Below are positions 1 to 6,470 of a stretch of 6,803 bases of DNA, piece by piece (the stretch's first letter is position 1; each line of letters begins with the position of its first letter). This DNA is from Candidatus Latescibacterota bacterium (lineage in GTDB: Bacteria; JAAXHH01; JABIQT01). Under the pieces are notes generated by a model. It was not told the DNA's origin, did not search any database, and saw only the letters and a list, made by a program, of their open reading frames with translations. The translations under genes and the position numbers were made by a program. The stretch is taken from positions 1 to 6,803 of the forward strand of contig JABIQT010000062.1 in assembly GCA_018667995.1 (NCBI GenBank), given 5' to 3'.

Positions 1-1502
1 ACGATGAGATCTACCAGTTCAGTGTGGGGCTCAACGGAGTCGGCACCAAGGCTGTCAATGCACTGTCTTCGCACTTCCGGGTGACTGCATATCGAAGTGG
101 CAGGTTCGCCGGAGCTACCTTCGAGCGGGGTAATCTTCTAGATGAGCACACGGGCGAGGCACCCGATGAGCCTGATGGAACCCACGTGGAGTTCCGACCT
201 GATACCGAGATTTTTGGAGAGTATGCGTATTTACCAGAATTCATAGAGCGTCGTATGTGGAGCTATGCTTGCCTGAACAGCGGTATCCGTCTGATCTTTA
301 ACAAGAAGCGGTTTCTGTCCAAGAACGGATTGATGGATTATCTGATGCACGAGGTGGGTGACGCAGCTCTTTACGATCCTGCCTATCACAAGGGACAGTA
401 TTTGGAGTTCGCATTCACGCATACCAGCAACTACGGGGAGACCTTCTTTTCCTTCGTAAATGGTCAGCACACTGCGGACGGTGGCACACACCAGAGCGCT
501 TTTCGTGAGGGGATTTTAAAAGGCGTTAACGAGTTCTTCAAAAAGAACTATGGCGGTGTGGATGTACGGGAATCTATTTCCGGCGCGGTCGCAGTTAAGT
601 TGAAAGACCCGGTTTTCGAATCTCAGACTAAGAACAAACTTGGAAATAACGATGTCCGAGGGTGGATCGTCTCTGATGTGCGCAGCGCAGTGGTAGATTT
701 CCTGCACAAGAATCAGACCACAGCCCTTCAGATTCAGGAGAAGATCTCTCAGAACGAACGTTTGAGAAAAGAATTGAATGCGGTCAAAAAAGAAGCTAAG
801 GACGCCGCACGCAAGATAGCCATTAAGATTCCTCATTTCAAAGACTGTAAGTTTCACTTTGGCCAGAAAAAACTCGGCGACGAATCGACCATATTCATCA
901 CAGAGGGACCTTCTGCTGCTGGTTCTATGGTCTCGGCAAGGGATCCGTTGACGCAGTCGATCTTTGGCCTGAAAGGTGTACCTTTAAATGTCTTCGGTCG
1001 CCCCAAGGCGGTTATCTACAAGAACGAAGAGTTGTACAATCTGATGATGGCTCTGGGCATTGAGGATAGCATCGAACACCTGCGCTTCAATAAGGTTGTA
1101 ATAGCCACAGACGCGGACTATGACGGATACCATATCCGGAATCTGCTTATGACGTTCTTTCTAACCTATTTTGAAGAGCTGGTCCTCTCCGGCCACGTAT
1201 ATATCCTCGAGACGCCATTATTTCGCGTGCGAAATAACAAAGAGACGGCGTATTGCTATAGTGAACGCGAGCGAGATCGTGCCCTGAAGAAGATTCGCAA
1301 CCCGGAAGTAACCCGATTCAAGGGACTTGGTGAGATATCTCCTAAGGAGTTTGGGCAGTTCATAGGTCCTGATATTCGACTTGTGAAAGTTACCATTAAG
1401 TCGATTCACGATATGGCCGATACCCTCAATTTCTACATGGGTAAGAATACGCCGGAAAGACGGGATTACATCGTAGAGAATCTGATCGCCGATTTAGACT
1501 AG
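1..1502 (+). CDS. parE: DNA topoisomerase IV subunit B (ParE), 5'-partial
   Basis: ATPase and TOPRIM subunit of the type IIA topoisomerase that unlinks daughter chromosomes in the cytoplasm, working with ParC encoded just downstream. The frame is open from position 3 at the window edge. The GTG at 24 is only an internal Val in the conserved GHKL stretch SVGLNGVGTKAVNAL, so about 110-120 N-terminal residues, including the ATP-binding Glu and Asp motifs, are outside. Numbering from Val24 as residue 1: GGTH at 153-156; the QTK loop that contacts ATP phosphate at 201-203; the TOPRIM glutamate motif EGPSA at 294-298; the Mg-binding DADYD at 363-367; KGLGE at 433-437; and the conserved C-terminal GKNTPERR. 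The total length would be near 610-620 aa, normal for ParE, and there is no E. coli-type GyrB insertion. Odd: the usual EGDSA motif has Pro in place of Asp. It ends in TAG, 19 bp before parC. A GyrB label is possible, but the partner lacks the GyrA box, which favours ParE. Confidence 0.93.
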   Translation, partial: DEIYQFSVGLNGVGTKAVNALSSHFRVTAYRSGRFAGATFERGNLLDEHTGEAPDEPDGTHVEFRPDTEIFGEYAYLPEFIERRMWSYACLNSGIRLIFNKKRFLSKNGLMDYLMHEVGDAALYDPAYHKGQYLEFAFTHTSNYGETFFSFVNGQHTADGGTHQSAFREGILKGVNEFFKKNYGGVDVRESISGAVAVKLKDPVFESQTKNKLGNNDVRGWIVSDVRSAVVDFLHKNQTTALQIQEKISQNERLRKELNAVKKEAKDAARKIAIKIPHFKDCKFHFGQKKLGDESTIFITEGPSAAGSMVSARDPLTQSIFGLKGVPLNVFGRPKAVIYKNEELYNLMMALGIEDSIEHLRFNKVVIATDADYDGYHIRNLLMTFFLTYFEELVLSGHVYILETPLFRVRNNKETAYCYSERERDRALKKIRNPEVTRFKGLGEISPKEFGQFIGPDIRLVKVTIKSIHDMADTLNFYMGKNTPERRDYIVENLIADLD

Positions 1503-1521
1503 TAAGGAATACATTTTTACC

Positions 1522-3474
1522 ATGGCATACGCTGACAGTCTATATGAAAAATACTACCTGGAATATGCTTCCTACTCCATAAAACATCGGGCAATTCCAG
1601 CCATTGACGATGGTCTAAAACCGGTCCAACGGCGCATCCTGCATACTCTGTTTGAGTTGGACGATGGCAAGTTTCATAAAGTGGCAAATGTCGTCGGCCA
1701 GACCATGCGATACCATCCTCACGGCGACCAATCCATATATGGCGCACTCGTTATCCTTGCCAATAAAGATCTCTTTATAGATAAGCAAGGGAATTTCGGA
1801 TCGATACTGACTGGCGACGAGGCCTCGGCCGCGCGCTACATTGAGTGTCGTGTGACGCCGTTGGCCAGGGAAGTCCTCTACAATCCTGAGATTACGGAAT
1901 TTGTGGATTCCTACGACGGGCGGAACCAGGAACCAGTCTCCTATCCCGCTAAGGTGCCGGTTGTTCTGGCCATGGGGACCGAGGGCATCGCATCAGGCAT
2001 GACGACGCGAATCTTGCCACACAACTTCATTGAGCTCATGGAGGCCCAAATCTCGTGTTTGAGGGAAGAACCCTTCGAGGTGCTTCCAGATTTTCCAACA
2101 GGGGGCACGGTCGACGTCACGGAATACGATGAAGGTCGCGGCAAGGTACTCGTGCGTGCCAAACTCGACACGTCAGATCCCAAGAGCATTGTGGTTCGTG
2201 ACCTCCCCTACGGATTGACCACGGAGAGTCTGATAACATCGATCGAAGATGCGGCTCGAAAGAACAGACTGAAGATAGCCGACATTTCGGATTACACCGC
2301 CGAATCCGTCGAGATAGAAATTCGTTTGGCCAGAGGCGTACACTCCGATGACACGGTAGACGCGCTGTATGCCTTTACTGACTGTGAGACGTCCATATCT
2401 ACAAATCTACTTGTGATTATGGATGGACATCCGAGGATCATGTCTGTCTCGGAAGTAATCAAGCACAATACGGAGCAGATGGTCAAGGTCCTGGAGGCTG
2501 AGTTGGAGTTGGAAGCTGGACACCTGCGCGACCGTCTACATGCGAAGACCCTGGAGCAGGTTTTTATCGAGAACAGGATCTACAAAGAGATCGAGGAAGT
2601 AAAGGAAATCAAACTCCTCAACTCGGTAGTTCTCAAAGGTTTCGAGCCCTATCAATCGGTGATTAAAGCCGACGTAACTGACGACGATATCGATACGTTG
2701 CTTAAGATTCCCATCAGACGGATTTCACGGTACGATATTAATCGGGCCGAAAAAGAGATGCGTGAAATCCGTTCGCGACTCCGCAAAATAAGAGACCATC
2801 TGAATGACCTGACGTCATATGCGATTGATTTCCTGGATGGATTGATCGAGAAATACCGCGACGCATATCCGCGCCGGACAGAAATACGGTCATTTAAGCA
2901 GGTGGATATTCGCGACGCCGCCCAACGAAATCTGTCACTCAGGTATGATAAGGACACCGGATATATTGGCTATGGGATCAGCGGGGGCAATGTGCTGTTC
3001 ACCGTGTCGCCCTACGATAGAGTGCTTGTCATCCGGAAGAGTGGGGCATACGGCCTGCATGACACGCTTGAACGACTCTTTGTTGACAAGGGCATGCATT
3101 ATTGTGGCTTCGTTGAGCCGGATCTTCTATTTACGGTCGTGTATCGCGATGACAAGGGCTATGCCTGCATAAAACGATGCAAACTGGATAAGTTTATTCT
3201 GAATCGCGGATACGAACTGGTCCCGGAAGGCTGCCGGATTCTGGCTTTGTCCACGGAGCCCAATTTACAGGTCCAAGCTTCGTACAAGCCGAAACCACGT
3301 TCGCGTGTACTCGAGGAGACGTTTAATGTCGATGACTACGCCGTCCGTGGCAGCCGAGCGAAGGGAATCAGGTTGGCTGCACGTGAGATAAAGAGTATCA
3401 AAATGGGAATTCGGCCTGCGGATACCACTCCACAGACCGAATCCTCTGACACTCCCGATTCGGATGATTCTTAA
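1522..3474 (+). CDS. parC: DNA topoisomerase IV subunit A (ParC)
   Basis: DNA cleavage and rejoining subunit of topoisomerase IV; two copies pair with two ParE. The 650-aa product opens with the winged-helix breakage domain: DGLKPVQRRIL at 30-40, HPHGD at 65-69, and the catalytic Arg105-Tyr106 in AARYIECR, where Tyr106 forms the covalent link to DNA. Ile156 in EGIASGM fits the position of the DNA-bending isoleucine. A tower follows, then a helical, coiled-coil-like stretch at about 405-450. A short beta-rich C-terminal domain covers about 465-628, and the tail (630-650) is rich in Ser, Asp and Thr and probably disordered. No GyrA box (QRRGGKG type) is present, so wrapping by a gyrase-type domain is not expected. 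The C-terminal domain is shorter than in E. coli ParC (752 aa) and than the longer Bacteroidota form as I recall it. The ATG at 1522 is chosen because homology begins there; the nearest purine run (AAGGA, 1504-1508) is a weak, distant ribosome site, so coupling to parE is likely. The protein has no tryptophan. It ends in TAA. Confidence 0.95.
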   Translation: MAYADSLYEKYYLEYASYSIKHRAIPAIDDGLKPVQRRILHTLFELDDGKFHKVANVVGQTMRYHPHGDQSIYGALVILANKDLFIDKQGNFGSILTGDEASAARYIECRVTPLAREVLYNPEITEFVDSYDGRNQEPVSYPAKVPVVLAMGTEGIASGMTTRILPHNFIELMEAQISCLREEPFEVLPDFPTGGTVDVTEYDEGRGKVLVRAKLDTSDPKSIVVRDLPYGLTTESLITSIEDAARKNRLKIADISDYTAESVEIEIRLARGVHSDDTVDALYAFTDCETSISTNLLVIMDGHPRIMSVSEVIKHNTEQMVKVLEAELELEAGHLRDRLHAKTLEQVFIENRIYKEIEEVKEIKLLNSVVLKGFEPYQSVIKADVTDDDIDTLLKIPIRRISRYDINRAEKEMREIRSRLRKIRDHLNDLTSYAIDFLDGLIEKYRDAYPRRTEIRSFKQVDIRDAAQRNLSLRYDKDTGYIGYGISGGNVLFTVSPYDRVLVIRKSGAYGLHDTLERLFVDKGMHYCGFVEPDLLFTVVYRDDKGYACIKRCKLDKFILNRGYELVPEGCRILALSTEPNLQVQASYKPKPRSRVLEETFNVDDYAVRGSRAKGIRLAAREIKSIKMGIRPADTTPQTESSDTPDSDDS

Positions 3475-3483
3475 TGCTCCGAC

Positions 3484-5292
3484 TTATATGGAAAACCAGC
3501 GGTTGAACTTCACAAGGAAGAAGTTGGACGGATAGACGTTAAACAGGTCGCGCAAATCATCTCGAACTGAGAAATTCCCCGAGGCACTACTCCCCGTACG
3601 TTCTTGAGCCCAGACGAAAAATAGCGTCGATCCCGGCGTGTACTCCCATCGCATCACAAAATTGGATCTGAATTGGCGAAAGCTGAAGTCCGGATTATCG
3701 ATCGAGTAGTCGCTCGTCCCGTCGATATTTTCATCAAGGGAGTAAGAGTCGTTGGCCGCATCGTAGGTAATTTCCTGGCCCGTGAAGGTGTTGAATCGAT
3801 CAGCAAATTCGTCAGCCCTTGCGTCGACTACACGTTTGAAATTTGAATAGCTGCCGCTGGATACAAAAGGTTGACCATAGTATTGAAACGAGAGATTAGG
3901 TGTTACGCTGTAGTTCATCCGAAATGATATTCCTAGAGTCTTCTGGTTGATTTGGCCTAGGATATAGCGGTCATTGTTCAGGAATGATTCAGTGCTTACA
4001 TATTGTGTCTCGTTTCGACTGTCACTGAAGAACGGGTTCAGGCTTACGTTTACGGCATCGGTTGGACGGTAGTTGACTGAGAATCTCACGTTACTGAACC
4101 GATTTTGGTTGCCACGAGTCCGACTATGCCCGCCACCCAGACTAACTCGAAAGTTCCTCCGATCATCTGAATTAATCCCCATGAAGAGACTCTGGTTACC
4201 GTTATTCTTTAGAGCCGGGCCACCCCGAAGCGCGGAAGTCGAAACGCCACTCAAGCTCCAATCAAGGTCAACCCACATACTCCAATAGTTTTTGAACTGT
4301 CCAAATCCGTTGACGTTGCCACCGAAAAATGTCTGCTCTTTGCCAAAGTTCCATCCCTGCCATTGGTTAAAAAACAGGTTGTAGCGCCTAAATATCCATC
4401 CCGGATTGTTTGACTGATATCCAAGCCAGCTTGTTTGCATCCCTACGTCGGCCTGTCTGAGAAAACCGAGATCGTTGAGTTCGAAACCTGGCGATCGCCA
4501 CGTGCCAGTCAAGCCCATGTTCCAGGGACTGGTACCCGAGCGGCGCAAGGTCACCGTGCCACCATGACCGCTCATGTATGTTTTGGTAGAATCAACGGCT
4601 ACGTAATCAGCATCCGGTCGTTGGAAGAAACGAGCGGAACTGCGCTGCGCCCGAATGATTGCTGGCCTATCGCCTCGGATGTGACTGAAATTGACATTGG
4701 CATCGAGGGAATAGGTGCGATCATCCCACTGATGCCGGAAGTCCACACCACCGGTGTAGGCTGCACGGTTCAGGAAATTCAGAGTGTTATCCTTGATGTC
4801 GCGATTCGTAGCGGTGAACATACCACCAAATGAGGTCTTACCGTCGTTGAAATCCTGCTGCAGACGTGAGACGGTGTAGTTTGTAAAGGGCTCAACCGCT
4901 TCCTTTCGTCGAAATCCGATATTATCGATTTCTGCATTTGTCTTCTGTGTCACTGCATTCACAATTCCGATGGAGAGACCGCTCTGTGTCTTGCCGGTTA
5001 TTTTGAGGGCGCTAAGAATTGAAGTATTGTTCTTCTGTTCGATTGATTCACCGGATGCGAGATTCGGGGAAAACTGAGGCTGCCTGCCAATTCGGCGCGA
5101 ATAGAACAACTGGTCATTGAAATACGGTCCCCCGCCACCGACCTTGAGATCGGTGATGTTCTTGCCCTCCACAAAAAACGGTCGGCGCTCTTGAAAGAAG
5201 ACCTCGAAGGCCGAGAGATTGACCTGTGAGGGATCAGCTTCGACCTGACCAAAATCCGGATTGACGGTGACGTCCAGAGTAAGATTGCTGGT
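3484..5292 (-). CDS. C-terminal barrel part of the DUF5916 protein, downstream of the in-frame TGA
   Basis: The 602 codons after the TGA continue the same protein. They open with TSNLTLD and NPDFGQVEADP, followed by FFQERRPFFVEGKNI, a very recognisable DUF5916 block. The rest alternates aromatic and polar residues as in transmembrane beta strands, with many Asn, Arg, Phe and Trp, and ends ...FFLVKFNRWFSI, an aromatic-rich terminal strand of the kind recognised by outer-membrane assembly machinery. The fragment has no start of its own: the first possible start codon is GTG at 5172, inside the conserved FFVEGK block and without any Shine-Dalgarno sequence. An automatic gene call starting there would be an artefact. 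Without readthrough or correction of the TGA, this half has no signal peptide and could not reach the outer membrane. Confidence 0.65.
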   Translation of the reverse strand, partial: TSNLTLDVTVNPDFGQVEADPSQVNLSAFEVFFQERRPFFVEGKNITDLKVGGGGPYFNDQLFYSRRIGRQPQFSPNLASGESIEQKNNTSILSALKITGKTQSGLSIGIVNAVTQKTNAEIDNIGFRRKEAVEPFTNYTVSRLQQDFNDGKTSFGGMFTATNRDIKDNTLNFLNRAAYTGGVDFRHQWDDRTYSLDANVNFSHIRGDRPAIIRAQRSSARFFQRPDADYVAVDSTKTYMSGHGGTVTLRRSGTSPWNMGLTGTWRSPGFELNDLGFLRQADVGMQTSWLGYQSNNPGWIFRRYNLFFNQWQGWNFGKEQTFFGGNVNGFGQFKNYWSMWVDLDWSLSGVSTSALRGGPALKNNGNQSLFMGINSDDRRNFRVSLGGGHSRTRGNQNRFSNVRFSVNYRPTDAVNVSLNPFFSDSRNETQYVSTESFLNNDRYILGQINQKTLGISFRMNYSVTPNLSFQYYGQPFVSSGSYSNFKRVVDARADEFADRFNTFTGQEITYDAANDSYSLDENIDGTSDYSIDNPDFSFRQFRSNFVMRWEYTPGSTLFFVWAQERTGSSASGNFSVRDDLRDLFNVYPSNFFLVKFNRWFSI

Positions 5293-5295
5293 TCA
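5293..5295 (-). other. In-frame TGA at codon 275 of the DUF5916 gene
   Basis: The plus strand reads tca here and the minus strand reads GGC TGA ACC, between ...LGLDTKFG and TSNLTLD.... Both flanks are in the same frame and both belong to the conserved start of the DUF5916 region, so no base is gained or lost. In the homologues I can recall, this column is usually Leu, Val or Ile (…YGLTSNL…). TGA is one base from the leucine codon TTA. The next base is A, not the C that most favours leaky termination. Confidence 0.9.
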
Positions 5296-6117
5296 GCCGA
5301 ATTTGGTATCAAGGCCCAAGCGGGAGTTGATAATTTGGCCGGTCCGGAAAGGATTGTTCGCTTCCGGACGGAAACGGCTTATGTCTCCTACCACGTATGG
5401 AAGGACTTCCATACGGCGGGACGGCTTTATGCCGGTTATGCCCTTAAGTTGGCCAAATTGGCTCACCCAGCCAGGAGAGTTGTTGGGAATGAATCTCCAG
5501 TTAGAGCGCTCGTCCTTTCTGTACAGCTGCCTGTTAACTTGTAAACCCCATGTCTGGTTATCGCCCGCAGCGAAGCGCAACTGTGACAGTGGTATCCTCA
5601 TTTCCGCTATCCAGCCCTTTTCGTCCACCGAGGTGGCCCCGTACCATACCGGATCCCAGCTGCTGTCCCAATCGTTGCCGTCATTCGAGATCAACTCATC
5701 TCCACGAACGGCTGCCGGTGACAATGTAAAGGAAAACGCTGTACGTTTGTCGTAGTAGCTATCGATATTCACCTCGACCCAGTCGGCATCGAAATCGTCG
5801 CGTCTGGCAACCCGGTTGACGATGAGTTCGGGATCTGTGTCGAAGGCCCGAATGCCGAAGTAGATATTTTTGTCGTCGTAGAGGACCTTGAACTGAGTGT
5901 CCTGAGATGGAGCCTCACCACTGTTAGGACTGCCCTGGGTGAAATTCTCGCTCCAAGGTACACTTTCCCACGCGGGATCGTCGAGCTTGCCATCTACTTC
6001 AGGGGAGTGCGGATTGACGTGATGAGTCTCGTAGACCCGTGGGGCAGATTGATCCTGTTGTCCCCACAGATTCCCGGCCCATATAAGTGATAACGATAAT
6101 ACAAGAAAGAGTCTCAT
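5293..6117 (-). CDS. N-terminal part of the DUF5916 protein: signal peptide plus CBM9-like domain, 274 aa
   Basis: This is the piece that would be made if the TGA terminates. MRLFLVLSLSLIWAGNLWG is a signal peptide with a basic n-region, hydrophobic core and LWG|Q cleavage site, so the product is exported. VDGKLDDPAW (41-50), LYDDKNIYFGIRAFD (79-93) and WIAEMRIPLSQLRF (169-182) are the hallmark strands of the family 9 carbohydrate-binding-like fold found at the N-terminus of DUF5916 proteins. Sugar binding is known for true CBM9 modules but unproven here. The last 40 or so residues (RMEVLPYVV onward) already look like the first barrel strands, so the stop does not fall cleanly at a domain edge and a stable stand-alone product is doubtful. 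The start at 6117 is preferred over an ATG at 6195 because it gives the signal peptide and has GGAAG five bases upstream. Confidence 0.75.
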   Translation of the reverse strand: MRLFLVLSLSLIWAGNLWGQQDQSAPRVYETHHVNPHSPEVDGKLDDPAWESVPWSENFTQGSPNSGEAPSQDTQFKVLYDDKNIYFGIRAFDTDPELIVNRVARRDDFDADWVEVNIDSYYDKRTAFSFTLSPAAVRGDELISNDGNDWDSSWDPVWYGATSVDEKGWIAEMRIPLSQLRFAAGDNQTWGLQVNRQLYRKDERSNWRFIPNNSPGWVSQFGQLKGITGIKPSRRMEVLPYVVGDISRFRPEANNPFRTGQIINSRLGLDTKFG

Positions 6118-6122
6118 AGTTG

Positions 6123-6127
6123 CTTCC
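6123..6127 (-). promoter_or_regulatory. Ribosome binding site of the DUF5916 gene
   Basis: The minus strand reads GGAAG, then five bases, then ATG at 6117. This decides between the ATG at 6117 and the in-frame ATG at 6195; only the former is followed by a signal peptide. Confidence 0.6.
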
Positions 6128-6178
6128 GTTTCGTGGGTGGTACTGGAATCATGTGTGCGATGTCGGGACTGCCAATGA

Positions 6179-6199
6179 GGGGTTAGACCGACCAACCCC
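6179..6199 (-). repeat. Short hairpin in the likely leader of the DUF5916 gene
   Basis: GGGGTT (6179-6184) pairs with AACCCC (6194-6199) across a 9-base loop, 62 bases or more before the DUF5916 start codon. Its strong G-C stem would fold in RNA of either strand. There is no U-run directly after it on the minus strand, so it does not look like a terminator. Function unknown. Confidence 0.35.
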
Positions 6200-6287
6200 C
6201 AAAAGGTTGAGTAAAGTTTTCGTTTGCTATCGGTTCTATTCCTCGAAATGGTGAGGACCTGTTTGCTACGAGTTAACCTCGCAAATT

Positions 6288-6354
6288 CCGTACCATTGCC
6301 TCAGTCCCTTGTACACTTGTGCGGATGCATGCAATGTGTACGCTTTTGGTACGG
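6288..6354. repeat. Nested inverted repeats in the middle of the divergent region
   Basis: Outer arms CCGTACCA (6288-6295) and TGGTACGG (6347-6354) match perfectly over 8 bp. Inside them GTACACTTG (6311-6319) pairs with CAA-T-GTGTAC (6332-6341), leaving one bulged T. The inner loop includes part of the self-complementary TGCATGCA (6326-6333). The arms are not exactly concentric (15 bases between arms on the left, 5 on the right). It could be a regulator-binding site or a structured RNA leader for the FKBP gene. A single 8-bp inverted repeat in a region this size is expected by chance about once; only the nesting makes it notable. Confidence 0.4.
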
Positions 6355-6408
6355 TGGATGTTCGTAGACGGACATATGGGGCTACGTATGGAACTGGTAG
6401 TATCTGCT

Positions 6409-6419
6409 TGCGTGACGCA
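6409..6419. repeat. 11-bp palindrome, possible operator before the FKBP gene
   Basis: TGCGT-G-ACGCA is a perfect 5+5 palindrome around one central base, ending 51 bp before the FKBP start codon, where an operator or promoter could lie. No regulator is encoded nearby, so any role is conjecture. Confidence 0.3.
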
Positions 6420-6458
6420 TCCATTGGGCCTTTATTGCGGCGACTCGTTCATTCCCAC

Positions 6459-6465
6459 AAAGGAG
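6459..6465 (+). promoter_or_regulatory. Ribosome binding site of the FKBP gene
   Basis: AAAGGAG lies five bases before ATG 6471. It is a near-perfect Shine-Dalgarno sequence, the strongest in the window, and it fixes the start. Confidence 0.8.
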
Positions 6466-6470
6466 CCTCC

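Larger units (their letters stand above)
3484..6117 (-). pseudogene. CBM9-like/DUF5916 outer-membrane protein gene interrupted by an in-frame TGA
   Basis: This is a single 877-codon gene in one frame, from ATG at 6117 to TAA at 3484-3486, broken only by TGA at codon 275. Order: signal peptide (1-19, cleavage likely after LWG), CBM9-like beta-sandwich (about 35-230), then a long beta-strand-rich region typical of the DUF5916 family, which is predicted to form an outer-membrane barrel and has no established biochemical role. The family hallmark NPDFGQVEADP lies at 286-296, just after the stop, and EGKNI (317-321) matches the usual motif that follows a little later. The restored length fits the family (roughly 700-900 aa). 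No other stop or frameshift occurs in about 600 codons after the TGA, so the lesion is recent, is a sequence error, or is read through. The gene converges on parC with 9 bp between the stops and diverges from the FKBP gene. I call it a pseudogene as the cautious default; a full-length product cannot be excluded. Confidence 0.7.
6118..6470. promoter_or_regulatory. Divergent intergenic region, presumed promoters for both flanking genes
   Basis: These 353 bp separate two start codons that point away from each other, so promoters for both genes should lie here. I found no convincing -35/-10 pair and no clear Bacteroidota-type TTTG/TANNTTTG promoter on either strand. What it does hold is several inverted repeats (listed separately): a GGGGTT/AACCCC hairpin near the DUF5916 gene, a nested inverted repeat in the middle, a CGTAG/CTACG pair (6363-6367 and 6382-6386) and an 11-bp palindrome near the FKBP gene. 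No RNA gene was recognised. A 39-codon frame (6248-6367, +) lacks a ribosome binding site. Confidence 0.4.

Noticed and set aside
24-26. GTG as the start of the parE frame
   Set aside because: The frame is open back to position 3 and reads the conserved SVGLNGVG motif across this codon; the real start is off the left edge.
3460-3482. Bidirectional terminator between the convergent genes
   Set aside because: 5-bp stem, 13-base loop, no T-run on either side: too weak to call.
5293-5295. Selenocysteine recoding of the TGA
   Set aside because: The bases after it offer only a weak 5-bp stem (CUGGA/UCCGG) with a 12-base loop, not a bacterial SECIS, and a barrel strand with an aliphatic consensus residue has no reason to use selenocysteine.
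5261-5755. 164-aa plus-strand frame opposite the DUF5916 gene, and a 132-aa one at 4435-4833
   Set aside because: Both are shadows of a gene with strong protein-family evidence on the other strand; their translations show no domain or compositional signal.
6118-6195. N-terminal extension of the DUF5916 protein to an ATG at 6195
   Set aside because: It would place 26 polar residues ahead of a clear signal peptide. The ATG at 6117 has its own ribosome site, and the extension overlaps a leader hairpin.
6222-6268. Direct repeat GTTTGCTA (6222-6229 and 6261-6268)
   Set aside because: One 8-bp direct repeat in about 350 bp is the chance expectation, and the match does not extend.
6248-6367. 39-codon Cys-containing frame (…CGCMQC…) on the plus strand in the intergenic region
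   Set aside because: No Shine-Dalgarno sequence, it overlaps the inverted repeats, and I recognise no family. A frame this short is expected by chance.
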